Source of the DNA: Odontesthes bonariensis
Lineage: Eukaryota > Chordata > Actinopteri > Atheriniformes > Atherinopsidae
Assembly (NCBI RefSeq): GCF_027942865.1
Contig: NC_134524.1
Location: 3,730,536-3,794,535, forward strand
Reading direction: 5' to 3'
DNA: 64,000 nucleotides
The position numbers were made by a program, and so were the translations under genes. The notes under the pieces were generated by a model. The model ran no database searches. It was not told the DNA's origin and saw nothing but the letters and a program-made list of their open reading frames with translations. The first letter of the stretch is position 1. Every line of letters begins with the position of its first letter. Shown here piece by piece: positions 45,375 to 56,285 of the stretch.

Positions 45375-47971
45375 CTTTTATAGGTCAGCTGCTGGCTTTC
45401 TGTGGTTCTGGGTGCTCAGTGTTCTTCGTCTTTCAGACACAAGAGGAACCTCCGGGGGAGATTCAGCCTCTGCAGGCAGGAACCAGCAGCTGTGCCACGC
45501 CGATGTGTGACGGCAGCAGGCAGCAGACCAGGTAATTCATGAGCTCTGAGACTCTAAATGTGACACGTGGACATGTTTACCGAGGCCGCGCCTCCTTACA
45601 ACCTCAGAATGGAGGGAAGGAACTAGGATTGGGCCAAAGTGGTTCCACAGGAAAACATCCAGGAGCTTCTAGATTATTCATTTCTGGTGGCATAAAACAG
45701 TTTAATCCTTTCATTTATATTAATTGTTCCATAATTAGTCATTAGATTATATCTTATATTCCTTTTTTAAGCTTTAAATTGAATCTTATTTACTTTTTCT
45801 TTATGTTGAATAACATATAATTCTTATTTTTGTCGTTTTTTTTTCTACTTTTAGACGTGACAAAGTTCATTATTTTGGGATTAGGATTTTTTTTAAAGTG
45901 AATTTCTTATATTAATTTGACTCTTTTGGTAACTGAAAGCAGTTTTAATGTAAATGTACAAAAAAGTTGAAACTATGAAGCTGTTTTTCACACATGCAGC
46001 TAAAGAAATGAGAACAGATGATGTGTGTCTGTGACAGGCTGCTGGGAACAAAGTGCCTAAAGATCCAGTTTAAAACGGCTTCTTTGCTAAGCTGTCTGTT
46101 CTGTGTGGACACAACACTGGTTCATCCCTTGAGTTAGGAGCCTTTTTCCTGCCTGAATGGTTCATAGCTCAGAGTTAAGTGGCTTAATGAAGAAAAAACT
46201 GGACTGAAGATGAGGGAAAAGGCAGAAAATGTCCAAAGAAAAACGCTGAAAGACCTTCAGAAAGTGTTGAAACTGTTGCTGAAGATCACTTAAGCTGCTT
46301 GGATGCAAAATATAAAGAAATAAAAGGCGTCTCATGACCAAAATGCTTCAAAAACCACATAAAATACTTAATATGGCTGTCAAAATCATACAAATGTAGC
46401 TGGAAATTAACTGTTATACAAGAAATTATAATTAAATGTCTGTTTCTGTTCATTTTAGGCCATTATTTCAGTAAATTAATGTAAAAAATATCTAATAATT
46501 TTTTTTTTGTTGCTCGTCTGACTCCAAATCTGAGGGAATTTTATTCCTGTTTGGTGATTTAAAGTCCTGTTTTTCACTTTCACTGGAGGAGAAAAAGGAG
46601 CCTTTTTCCTGCCTGAATGGTTCATAGCTCAGAGTTAAGTGGCTTAACAAAGAAAAAACTGGACTGAAGATGAGGGAAGAAGCAGAAAATGTCCAAAGAG
46701 AAACTCTGAAAGAGCTTCAGGAAGCTGCAGAACTGCTGATCAGGACACTTTAAAGCTTACAGGATAACTTTTTGTTGTGTCTGATCGTTGAACTTTCTCC
46801 TGTTCCCAGCGTCCCTGATCAGGCGGTCGCAGGCAGCAGATCAGCTGATGCTGAAGACGAGGACGCCGGTGAAGACGCCGTTAGGCGCGGCGAGGAGGCG
46901 AGCGACAGCAGCTGGAACCCAGACGCCAGCGATGAGGAGCGGAAGAAGAGCGACTCCAAGCTTCAGTCTAAGAAACGCAAAGCGAAGCTTTCTGCCGCCG
47001 CTCGGACAAAGACGGAGAGCGCCGCCGCCGCGGTGTTTCCCTGCAGAGTCTGCGGCGCTCCCAGCGGCTCTGAGGTCGCGCTCGCCAAACACGCCTGGAG
47101 CCACGAGGGCGAAGCGGGAAGTGTTTGTGGCGTTTGTGGAGAGTCTGCGGAGGAGCTGAGGGATCATCTGCTGAGTCGGCACAAAACGGCCGACTGTCAC
47201 GTCTGTGGAGAGTCTTTCCTCGGGGATCTCGCCCTCAGCGAGCACGTGGCGGCCCACGCGGGGGAGCTGGAGGGGCGGGGCCACCGGTGCCCCACCTGCC
47301 ACAAGGCGTTCGAGCTGCAGGCGCAGCTGAAGGCTCACCGCCGGACGCACGCCCACAGCAAGACGTACCTCTGCGGCGTCTGCGGCAAGTTCCTCCGAGA
47401 CGGCCGGTCGCTGTCCCGCCACAAGAAGACGCACTCCGTGGAGAGACCCCACGGCTGCCGGGTCTGCGGGAGGGGCTTCAAGCTGCCCACCACCCTGAAG
47501 CAGCACGAGAAGATCCACACGAGCAGAGAGCGGCCGTACCTCTGCGACGTCTGCTGCAAGATGTTCCTGACCGGCAAGCAGCTCGCCATCCACATGAGGA
47601 CGCACACCAACGAGAAGCCCTACCGCTGCGACGAGTGCGGGAAGGGCTTCACCACCAAGGGGCCCCTGACCATCCACATGCGGGTCCACACGGGCGAGAC
47701 GCCGTACCGCTGCCCGCACTGCGGCTGGTCCTTCAAGCGCAAGACGCACCTGGACAACCACATGGCCATCCACACGGGCGCCAAGCCGTACGTGTGCGGC
47801 ATCTGCGGGAAAAGCTGCGCCCGCAAGACGTACCTGACGGTGCACATGAGGACGCACAACGGAGAGAGACCCTACAAGTGCTCCGTCTGCGACAAGGCCT
47901 TCACCCAGAGCCACTGCCTGAAAACGCACATGAGGAGCCACCAGGCGGAGCCGCCCGCTGCGGCGCCCTGA
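41864..47971 (+). CDS. C2H2 zinc-finger protein, 11 fingers
   Basis: Six exons: 41864-42080, 42376-42442, 42578-42690, 45003-45244, 45437-45531 and 46810-47971. Together they give 1896 bases (631 aa and TGA), every junction GT/AG and in phase. The N-terminal part (KAEKLRAVVSERLDAAT, YEEEASGFRQEINRQRRQLE) is the amphipathic segment common in teleost zinc-finger proteins. Exon 4 encodes a compact domain (CPPGLQEADFLALL, PFDLLTSDRRRRLKPLKLKT, VHIRLK) that I recall from other fish zinc-finger proteins but cannot name. The last exon has an acidic/basic linker and 11 C2H2 fingers: the first three spaced and irregular (the second very short), fingers 4-11 nearly contiguous with TGE/TNEKPY-type linkers. 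Probably a nuclear, sequence-specific DNA-binding regulator. The start is the first in-frame ATG. Exon 1 uses the donor GTCAGT at 42081, which alone keeps the acidic exon 2 in frame. Intron 3 is swollen by repeats. Confidence 0.87.
42860..43125 (+). pseudogene. MADF/SANT-like domain fragment, frameshifted (Harbinger-type ORF?)
   Basis: One frame reads RLSEEVRLYRQLYE; after a frameshift another reads FCKNVWKKLRDRYVKAKKR. Together these are the start and end of a MADF domain. Such domains occur in the second protein of PIF/Harbinger transposons and in some host genes. Its place inside intron 3 of the zinc-finger gene, with no splice support, suggests a transposon relic. Confidence 0.55.
43868..44090. 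repeat. Foldback inverted repeat, 50-base arms
   Basis: 43868-43917 (GACCCAGCCTCGGAGAAGGA...CTGAGG) and 44041-44090 are imperfect reverse complements, about 90% by eye, separated by about 120 bases, in intron 3. Short copies of the motif (GGTTCCAGGAAC, CTAGGAACTGCAG) recur to 44750. Probably a non-autonomous DNA element. Confidence 0.7.
45280..45375. repeat. TA microsatellite with duplicated flank
   Basis: TTTTATAGGGTTATATAGG occurs twice, followed by about 30 bases of alternating TA and a third partial copy. Intron 4 of the zinc-finger gene. Confidence 0.9.
46137..46725. repeat. Direct repeat pair in zinc-finger gene intron 5
   Basis: 46137-46265 and 46598-46725 are about 130-base direct repeats starting GAGCCTTTTTCCTGCCTGAA, roughly 90% alike, separated by 330 bases of AT-rich sequence. 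Confidence 0.88.
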
Positions 47972-48043
47972 CCGTCAGCTGTTTTATTTAATTTAATGTT
48001 TCTTCTTCTTGTTGTAAGTGTGAGAATAACTCACAGTGTGGAT

Positions 48044-48049
48044 AATAAA
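48044..48049 (+). terminator. Polyadenylation signal AATAAA
   Basis: A canonical AATAAA 73 bases after the zinc-finger stop codon, giving a very short 3' UTR if used. Confidence 0.65.
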
Positions 48050-48119
48050 GTAAACAGGTCGGTGTCAGCAGCGTTTCTCCTGGTTCTGTGAAGCTAAATG
48101 TTGATCACATGACTCCAAT

Positions 48120-48460
48120 TTACACCAAAATTCAATTAATTTTTATTTATATAGCACCAAATACAACAAATATCATCTCAATGCACTTAAATAATAAAGT
48201 CCAATTCAAGCCAATTGGAATTCAATTCATTGTAATCATAATTATTTATAAAATAATCCAATTCATTCATATAGAGCCAATTCAAAAACAGTTTCCTTGC
48301 TAAGGAAACCAAAAGATTACACCGAAACTGAAAACAGGGGAAAAACCACTGTAACACCATTCAAAGGATACCTGTTGGAACAGGGAAAAAGGGAAAAAAT
48401 GAGTTCTTCCTTTTCCACCGAGGCAGTTTTTCAGAGACCTGCTGACGGACCAGTCGGTGG
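48120..48460. repeat. LINE-tail-type dispersed repeat
   Basis: Contains AATTCAATTAATTTTTATTT, ATAGCACCAAATACAACAAA and CAGTTTCCTTGCTAAGGAAAC, wording widespread in fish genomes at 3' ends of L2-type LINEs and their SINE partners. Non-coding. Confidence 0.5.
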
Positions 48461-48528
48461 AAGTTTAACCTCCTGAAGTGAAACGTTTCCAGACTTTATC
48501 TTTGCATTAAAACCGTCCGTCTTTCTCT

Positions 48529-49842
48529 TTAAGGCGAGACACGGCAGCGATTTTTCATGCAATTTTTTTTTTTAGATTTTGGGCCAGTCTACTCCTTCAA
48601 TATGTGTTCTTTCAACCTGCTATAAAGAAAACGTTGAAAACATAAATTCAAATATTTATTTTATTACATTTTGTTTACTTGCGGCAGTGCGTTTCGCCCG
48701 AATTTACCAAAAAGTTAGCATTCCAACGCGCCATGCCGAGCTTCGTCTGTTTACTGAAGTCTCTCATGACCGGTATCGTTGGAAAGCTCTGAGTCTCCTG
48801 CACAATGATATGTCACCCAAATAACGGCACTTCCTTTCTATCAGTAACCAATCAGCAATGTCTAAAGGCGGATTTACAGCTAATGACAGAATCTCATTGG
48901 CTGCTGCTCGTTTCTGCTAACGTGATTGGCTCAGACGCATCACGCGGTGGACTCTGACGCTCCGAAAATGCCCCAAAACACGGCAACTTTCAGAGAAAAG
49001 AAAGCAACAATTGCTCTTTGCAAGATGCAATAAAAGAAAATCTATTAGATCAGCTGATGAAGCATCGGGAAGCAGCACACCTGACCGTAAACTGTTGCTA
49101 GGAAACCGAGGGGAGTCGATGACATCATACATGTTGCACGTCTCAATGATTGATATGCGATCTTTTATTGTATTGTATTGAGCTTGTATTCTTTATTAAT
49201 AATATTATTTTATTTAATATTAGTATTACTAAGGGCCTGAGCATTTATTCTGTTTTTGAGCAATTGTTTCTAATAAAAATGTATTGAATTCCCCTATTTA
49301 AATCTTTAAATGCAGTTTTCTCAAAATCCGTTTTTTGTATTTTTCCAGTATTAGTATCTCAGCCTATGGAGCACCTACTAACACCAAACTTTCCAGTTAT
49401 ACACTTAGCAGTATTCTGAAGATATATACAGAAGGATTTGTTGATAAATCATTCCTGGCCTGATTTATGTGACATAATACAAAAAAAATGGTGAAAATCG
49501 ATGTTTTTAAGGCTATGTACAGTATATTTTGAATTTCCTAGGAAATGAAAGCAGATATCCTGAAACCCCTCTGTAATTTTCTTTTCATTTTGTGTGTAAA
49601 CAAAATGAAAAAAGAATTTTGCACCTGGCTTTATCATATGTTCAGATCTATCTTCCGGAAAATACGCAAATGTGCGCATATTTAATGAGATAATGCATAA
49701 TTTGCATAATTAAACATACAAATTTGTAAAACTTGTAATACATTTTTTTTCATACTTGTATAAGTAATCAGCTGAGGAAGTTTCATGGTGATATCTATTA
49801 TTTTAAAATATTACCCTATTAACCTGTAGTGTCTCGCCTTAA
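48529..49842. mobile_element. AT-rich TTAA-flanked element with 10-bp inverted ends
   Basis: TTAA then GGCGAGACAC at 48529-48542, and GTGTCTCGCC then TTAA at 49829-49842, make a 1.3 kb element with inverted ends and a TTAA target duplication, as in piggyBac-type or Kolobok elements. No transposase is visible. Confidence 0.72.
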
Positions 49843-51721
49843 AGCCCAAAATCTTCAAAAAGGAGCTAAAGAGACTTCACTCCAAGTTTTTACTTAATTT
49901 TACTGGATTAATTATGAATTATATTGTTAAATCACCACATTAATTCCCTCAGAACTAATTAATGTGAGTTCCTCAAACAGTTTCTAAACATTTAAGGTCA
50001 TATTTTTAAAATGATGTCCTATTTCCTCACTGAGCCCTCCCACTGCACAGCTTAAGAGGACTTTATGGTCAATAAAAACATGATTTCAGTCTGATGAGGA
50101 AGTTTGCAGTTCCATATTTATCCTGTTTGAGTTTCCTGAAACACATTTTCATAAGAATCCATCCCAGATGTTTCGTGGTTTTGCTCTCCAGCTCATTTAA
50201 TATCTCATCACACATTCATTTTATTTCAGCCATTCGGCACATTTATTTCAATCAGGTGATTCTAATCATGATTTAACTTAAAAGCAGACGTCTAGGAAGC
50301 AGAGCGGGAACAAAATGGAGGAAAAGGAGGAGGACGTTCAAACCATTTCTTCCCTCGATCATCAGGGGAAATGTGAGAGTTCACCTGAGTTACCTGCTGA
50401 CGCTGTGTGTGACATCATCAGCTGAGCTGTTGCTAAGCAACCGACCCGCTGATGGAGACCTCTGAAGGTTTCTGCCACACCTTCCTCTCTGCTACACTTC
50501 CTACATGTTTGTCAGCTGGTTTTTATTCTAGTATTATAATATACAGTGTTGTTGAATTGAATTGGATTTAATTGGATTGAATGCAGCCCAGTAAACATCT
50601 GACAGTGACATAACGGACATTTTGTATTTGTATTTGGTTGCATTCATTCTTCAGCTTCAGAGTGTGTTTGCTTGTCTTAATGAGCGTCAGCTCAGCCTCG
50701 TTGGTGGTGAGATTCTCACGTTGGTGGTTACTTTAGAAACTTCTGAATAAATCTGACGGCTTCAATGAGCCGCGCAGTCACAGTCCACTAAACCAGCTCA
50801 TCATGGACACATTTGCATCGGGCACACAGTAAATGTGCTTTATTCACTTATTTGAATAGACAGCATCTACAACAAGTGACCTGAGGAGCAAAAGATTAAC
50901 TCCTGCTTTGCATTTTTCTCCCCGCTCACAGACATGAAGCTCAGTTTAACGACAGTACGACATGTTCAACAGTATTTACTCGTGTTACACCTGTGAGTAA
51001 TTACACATTACAAAGACGAGCTCTGACTGCACTTCTGGAGCAACTTCTATCAGCAGGCTTCTAAATCCTATTTAGATCCATAAAAATGATTAACAGTAAT
51101 GTAGATTTTTTTGGATTTTTTTTTTATTTTTAAATTTTTGTCATGCCCTGTCTACAGTGGTAGATCAACCCTCATCTTACTTTGAAGCTCCCAGAAGTGA
51201 CGTCGACGCAGCTTTAGCTGCAGAGAAGCTATCAGGCTTGTGTTGATAATAATAAACTCCTGGACTATTTTCAAACTTCCAAATGCATCGTTTGGTGAGT
51301 ACAGACCATATTTGTACTACTGTAGAAGTTTGGTGTCATGGCATGTGATTTTAGTGTGGTAATTTTGGAGATACGGACCAGGATCCATTAACCCTTGTAC
51401 GAAGCTATTCGGGATAACTCAGTAACTCAGCTGATGTTCGGCCAATATCGAAAAAACTGCGGGTGGGCTACTTGGCTGGATGTCACGGTTCAAATGACCC
51501 TAGGGTGAATCTACTCCGGAGTATCGCTTTAAGGTTAAAAAACAAGAATGACACCTGTATAATGTAAGATGATTACAAATAATGCTAATGATTGTGGGTC
51601 CGTTACACACAGAACAGTGCAGCCTGTGGAATAATGAGGCATCTGGAGCTGAGGTGATGGTAGGGGGGCCCCAATGGAAATTCTGCTTAGGACCCCATAA
51701 AGGCTTGGGCCGGCCATGCCG
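49843..51721. other. Intergenic stretch without recognised genes
   Basis: AT-rich; short ORFs only. It leads to the stop codon of the minus-strand GPCR. Confidence 0.55.
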
Positions 51722-52600
51722 TCACCCTGACTCTGTGGTTTGTTTGCAACATGCTGGTTTTTGTCGCCTGTGCAGAAACAGCAGAGGCAACACCAGACTG
51801 CTGGGCAGCTCAAACCAGATATCGGACATAATAAGCAGGCACACTGTAGCGGGGCTCACGGTTTCTGAGCTGTAAATGACGTTGTTCATTATTTTCCCCC
51901 CAAACCTAAAGAGCAGCGCCCCCATGATGGCCATGATGGTGTAGAACGCTCTTTGCTTGGTTTGGTCAACCCTCTGGCTGTTGCCCCCCACGTCCCCCGG
52001 CCCCGGACGCTTCAGGACGCAGAGGACGGAGATGCTACAAAAGGAGATGACGGAGACGTTTAACACTGAGATGCAGTGATCCAGGATCAGATAGGCCTCA
52101 GCGGGGATCAGGTACACCACGGCGGGCCACGCGCCGCTCAGCAGCCAAACACAACCGATGCCGGCGTCTCGGCGCCGCGCTCCGCCCGCTCCTCTCAGGC
52201 CCAGGTAGGTGACGGGCCGCACCACGGCCAGGTAGCGGTCCACGCAGGTGAAGAGGTGAAGCAGACTCTGTCCGAAGGTGGTGGCGGTCCAGATGTAAAG
52301 CCCCGCCCTCATCATCGGGCGGAGGTCGATGCAGCCGCCGCAAAAGAAGAAGCTGAAGCCCACGAACGAGGTAATGCGCACGAACATGGCGTGATAGAGG
52401 AAGTGGTCGGAGTGACCGAGGGAGGAGCGCCGCCGCCACCGCCGGAATCCGAAGAAGAGGACGAGGACGAAGAGCGGGAGGAAGAGGAGGAGGCTGGTCA
52501 TGGAGGAGGTGGCGAAGGCCACGATGCCCTCCGTCGACCTGAAACACCTGTTCAGGATGAAACTGGCGGAGGTGTTGGAGGGTTTCTCAGAGGAAGTCAT
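51722..52600 (-). CDS. Orphan rhodopsin-like GPCR, single exon
   Basis: An intron-less frame of 292 aa from the Met at 52600. A longer frame starts at 52666, but its extra 22 codons begin inside a minisatellite, and the paralogue at 59509-60384 is 291 aa from the matching Met, so 52600 is preferred. N-terminus with NTS glycosylation site; seven hydrophobic segments at about residues 26-50, 65-88, 95-120, 140-162, 165-190, 214-240 and 245-272. TM3 ends VDRYLAVVRP (DRY). ICL3 has PGPGDVGG and QRVDQTKQRAF. TM6 lacks CWxP and contains Arg (LLFRFGG). TM7 has LPSSL where NPxxY is expected. The receptor group is not recognised; the pair looks like a fish lineage of class A receptors. Confidence 0.8.
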   Translation of the reverse strand: MTSSEKPSNTSASFILNRCFRSTEGIVAFATSSMTSLLLFLPLFVLVLFFGFRRWRRRSSLGHSDHFLYHAMFVRITSFVGFSFFFCGGCIDLRPMMRAGLYIWTATTFGQSLLHLFTCVDRYLAVVRPVTYLGLRGAGGARRRDAGIGCVWLLSGAWPAVVYLIPAEAYLILDHCISVLNVSVISFCSISVLCVLKRPGPGDVGGNSQRVDQTKQRAFYTIMAIMGALLFRFGGKIMNNVIYSSETVSPATVCLLIMSDIWFELPSSLVLPLLFLHRRQKPACCKQTTESG

Positions 52601-52666
52601 GGTGAAGCTGGAGAGGAAGAGGAGGGAGAACAGGTCAACAAAACCAGTTTCAGGCGTAATTGTCAT

Positions 52667-53276
52667 GACCTTTAACCTTTAACATGCTGACTGAGGCCCG
52701 CAGAGTCTGAGATGTAGCTCTTGGGTTTTTGACCTTGGGGTGACCTTTAACCTTTAACATGCTAACTGAGGCCTGCAGAGTCTGAGATGTAGCTCTTTGG
52801 TTTCTGACCTTGGGGTGACCTTTAACCTTTAACATGCTAACTGAGGCCTGCAGAGTCTGAGATGTAGCTCTTGGGTTTCTGACATTGGGGTGACCTTTAA
52901 CCTTTAACATGCTAACTGAGGCCCGCAGAGTCTGAGATGTAGCTCTTTGGGTTTCTGACCTTGGGGTGATCTTTAACCTTTAACATGCTAACTGAGGCCT
53001 GCAGAGTCTGAGATGTAGCTCTCTGGGTTTCTGACCTTGGGGTGACCTTTAACCTTTAACATGCTATCTGAGGCCTGCAATGTCTGAGATGTAGCTCTTG
53101 GGTTTCTGACCTTGGGGTGACCTTAAACCTTTAACATGCTGACTGAGGCCTGCAGAGTCTGAGATGTAGCTCTCTGGGTTTCTGACCTTGGGGTGATCTT
53201 TAACCTTTAACATGCTAACTGAGGCCTGCAGAGTCTGAGATGTAGCTCTTGGGTTTCTGACCTTGGGGTGACCTTG
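52667..53276. repeat. About 75-bp minisatellite upstream of the GPCR gene
   Basis: About 8 units of 74-77 bases, each with TGACCTTTAACCTTTAACAT, CTGCAGAGTCTGAGATGTAG and TGACCTTGGGG. It starts 67 bases before the chosen ATG, so it occupies the probable 5' UTR or proximal promoter. Confidence 0.92.
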
Positions 53277-53405
53277 CTGGGACGTCCACTCCTGGGAAGA
53301 TTGACAGCTGTCCTGAATGTTTTCCACCTGTGAATAATCTTTCTCTCTGTGGAACGATGGACTCCAGATAGTTTGGAAATGGCCCTTTAACCCTTCCCAG
53401 GTTGA

Positions 53406-53932
53406 TGGGTTAGGGCTATAGAACTGTGACATCAGGTTTAGGGTAATTGCAAGGGGAAGGTATATAAAGGCGGGAAAAAAATTTACTTAAAATGATTTTT
53501 TTTTTAAATTATGGAGCCCCCTAGGGGACATGGGTGAAAACAAAAAAAAAAAGGACGGACTTTTGTGACTTAAATGGAAGACGACTTGGAGTTTTTCTTG
53601 AATTCAAGAGAGGCCCCAAAAGAGGACATAAGTCAAATGAAGAGAGAGAAGGTGGGCATAGTAACAGGCTAATATTATATAATAATTTACGGAGCCCCCT
53701 AGGTGATGTACATTGTCCTAAATACGACCTCGCGAGATCTCATATGATCTCACAAAAGTCTGTCCTTTTTTTTTTCCCCGTGTGTCTCCTAGGGGGCTCC
53801 GTAAAAAATATCAACATTCATTTTAAATATTTTACAGTAGTGGTCTGGGGGAGATGGGCTTTAGGGTTAGGGCTATAGTACTGTGACCTTAAGTTTAGGG
53901 TAATTGCAAGGGGAAGGTATATAAAGGCGGGA
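53406..53932. mobile_element. Palindromic insertion between 70-base direct repeats
   Basis: 53406-53475 and 53863-53932 are direct repeats (GGTTAGGGCTATAG... to TATATAAAGGCGGGA). Between them, GGAGCCCCCTAGG with AAAAAGGACGGACTTTTGTGA (53513-53570) is inverted at about 53750-53807. A further GGAGCCCCCTAGG occurs at 53692. Unclassified foldback structure. Confidence 0.65.
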
Positions 53933-53934
53933 AT

Positions 53935-55494
53935 AATCTTTGATGGGCAGCAGCTGCTGCTTCTCTGAGATCTTTGCTGATGTCTTTCCTCCTTGGCATC
54001 GTGTTAACACACACCTGAACGCTGCAGAACTTCTGCTTTTATAGAGCTGCTCACACTGACTGATGATCAGTTAATCAGAGCATTGATCAGCAGCTCCTGG
54101 AAGGGTTCACTTACTTTTTAAACTCACTGCTTCTGGGTTTCGTCTCAGTTTTTGTTCAATAAATAATGAAATATGTTCATCTGAGGTTGGATTGACGTCT
54201 TTTTAGCAGTGGATTTTCAAAGCTTTCAACAAATCACAACATTTCAGTGTTTTTGGACTCATTTTTGTGTGTTTGAATCAGACAAAAATCCCAATAAAAT
54301 CTGCCACTCTGACCAGAAACCTGTTTACCAGCCAGGATCTGTCCTCATAAGCAAGTTTAGAACATCTCTAAGTCGCATTTATAAACTCCTAAATGTGAAG
54401 TTTCCCATCAAAGTGGCAGGAACTTGATAAACAATTAATTTTTAACACGAAAAATTGACAAAAATGCAACATTTGAGATGGGGAGTTTCTAAAACAGTGG
54501 TTCAATTAACACAGAAAATCGTCAATTTCTCATTTTCTTTGGCAAAACTTTACAAAATAAATCAAAATACATCATAAAATGGCAGTATACAATCATGAAA
54601 TTCACAAGTTTATGAAATAGAAACCACATTAATAAGGAAATTAATGTCTTGGTTTACCTGAGCAGCGTTTATCTCCGGTTCCTTGTGTGTCTTCAAGCTG
54701 TCTGACACGGATTCACTGGTGTCTGATCTATTTGTGTTCTGTGCGTGAAATATGAGAAAAGCTCATATTTTATTAGGCAAATATATTTTTCACATTGTGA
54801 TGACACGAGGAGATCAGACAGCAGAGACGAGAGCATCAATATTTGAATAAAATGACCATCGAATCTGCTGTTTGCACAAACAAAAAAAACACACACAGTG
54901 TGTAGAATACAGAAACCTGATATACTAGCGCTGTAAAATACCTAACTTTAATTATTAGTACACCCTTAAGAGACTGTTGGGATTTTCCAGTGTTTAATAA
55001 AGTCGGACAAAACCCTCGATGGGCAGCTGACAGCAGAGCAATCACACGGTTCATTTGTGCTCCTTCAGTCGGTCTATTAACATGAACATTTTGAAGGATC
55101 TCAATGACTCGTACATAACGAAGTGTCTATTCAAATCCTTTCACTTTGCCCGGCACACCTGTGTGAAAACAGAGACCATATGTTTCCATGCAGAATGTCA
55201 GCTGTGGTCCTGTTTTTATCATCCAAACCCATTAAAGCTTTATTGTTACACACAGACACGTTAATGTAAGTTTTTTTGCATTATGTCATATCTTTGCATT
55301 GGTTCACACTGAAATACCTCAACATTTGTGTGAACTGCCCTGACATTTAGCACAGCATTTTGTTTAATGAGCAAAACACCTGAAAAACTAATGACATCAA
55401 CATGTCTGCTGGGATCTTTGTCTTGTTCCAAACGTAGTTCCTGATTACTCTTTGAAGAAGGTGTGGGTGATTTTCTGGGGACGCCACATCCAAA
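53935..55494. other. Intergenic stretch without recognised genes
   Basis: AT-rich; no ORF with recognisable content, no clear repeat family. Confidence 0.5.
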
Positions 55495-55598
55495 TAGGGT
55501 TGCTAATTGTCCATTGAAAAATGGAATCGTTCCGTATTTTTCTTTGTAATTTGTTTCTAAATACGATTCCGTTTTTCAACGGACGGTTGGCAACCCTA
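55495..55598. mobile_element. 104-bp palindromic MITE
   Basis: It begins TAGGGTTGCTAATTGTCCAT and its last 36 bases are the reverse complement of its first 36 with about four mismatches, ending GGCAACCCTA. It has almost no interior, so it is a minimal miniature inverted-repeat element. Confidence 0.8.
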
Positions 55599-55837
55599 CT
55601 TCCAAAAGGGAGTGCTGTGGCCTCTGTTTTTAGCAATGTTTGGAAGTGTTAAACATGTCAAAGTGACATCCACATGAATAAATGAATTATTTCTGGATCA
55701 TTTTTAACATTATTTTAAATAATCAGCCGATTCCTCCGCCCCTCATATCAATAAAAACACTATACAGCTAGTGTTAAAGAGTTGTATGGGGAATCTTCAT
55801 GGGTGATGCAGTTAGCGTAGACACACAACACTAACAT

Positions 55838-56285
55838 AGTTTAAATGTGTGTCTAAGCTAACTAGCTTAGATATGTGTCTAAGCTTCTAAGCTAACTATC
55901 TTAGATGTGTGTCTAAGCTAAGTAGCTTAAATGTGTGTCTAAGATAACTATCTTAGATGTGTGTCTAAGCTAACTAGCTTAAATGTGTGTCTAAGCTAAC
56001 TATCTTAGATGTGTGTCTAAGCTAACTAGCTTACATGTGTGTCTAAGATAACGATCTTAGATGTGTGTCTAAGCTAACTAGCTTACATGTGTGTCTAAGC
56101 TAACTATCTTAGATGTGTGTCTAAGCTAACTAGCTTACATGTGTGTCTAAGATAACTATCTTAGATATGTATCTAAGCTAACTATCTTAGATGTGTGTCT
56201 AAGCTAACTATCTTAGATGTGTGTCTAAGCTAACTAGCTTAAATGTGTGTCTAACATAACTAGCTTAGTTGTGTGTCTAAGCTCA
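55838..56285. repeat. 26-bp minisatellite with palindromic core
   Basis: About 17 units of AAGCTAACTAGCTTAGATGT plus GTGTCT. The core AAGCTAACTAGCTT is a near-perfect palindrome, and variants (TAACTATCTTAG) keep much of the symmetry. Confidence 0.92.

Noticed and set aside
46841-47941. 366-aa ORF antisense to the zinc-finger exon, and plus-strand ORF 47125-47991
   Set aside because: Shadow frames of the GC-rich finger array; no recognisable domain.
52076-52675. 199-aa ORF antisense to the GPCR
   Set aside because: Glu/Gly-rich shadow frame; the minus-strand GPCR reading explains the sequence.
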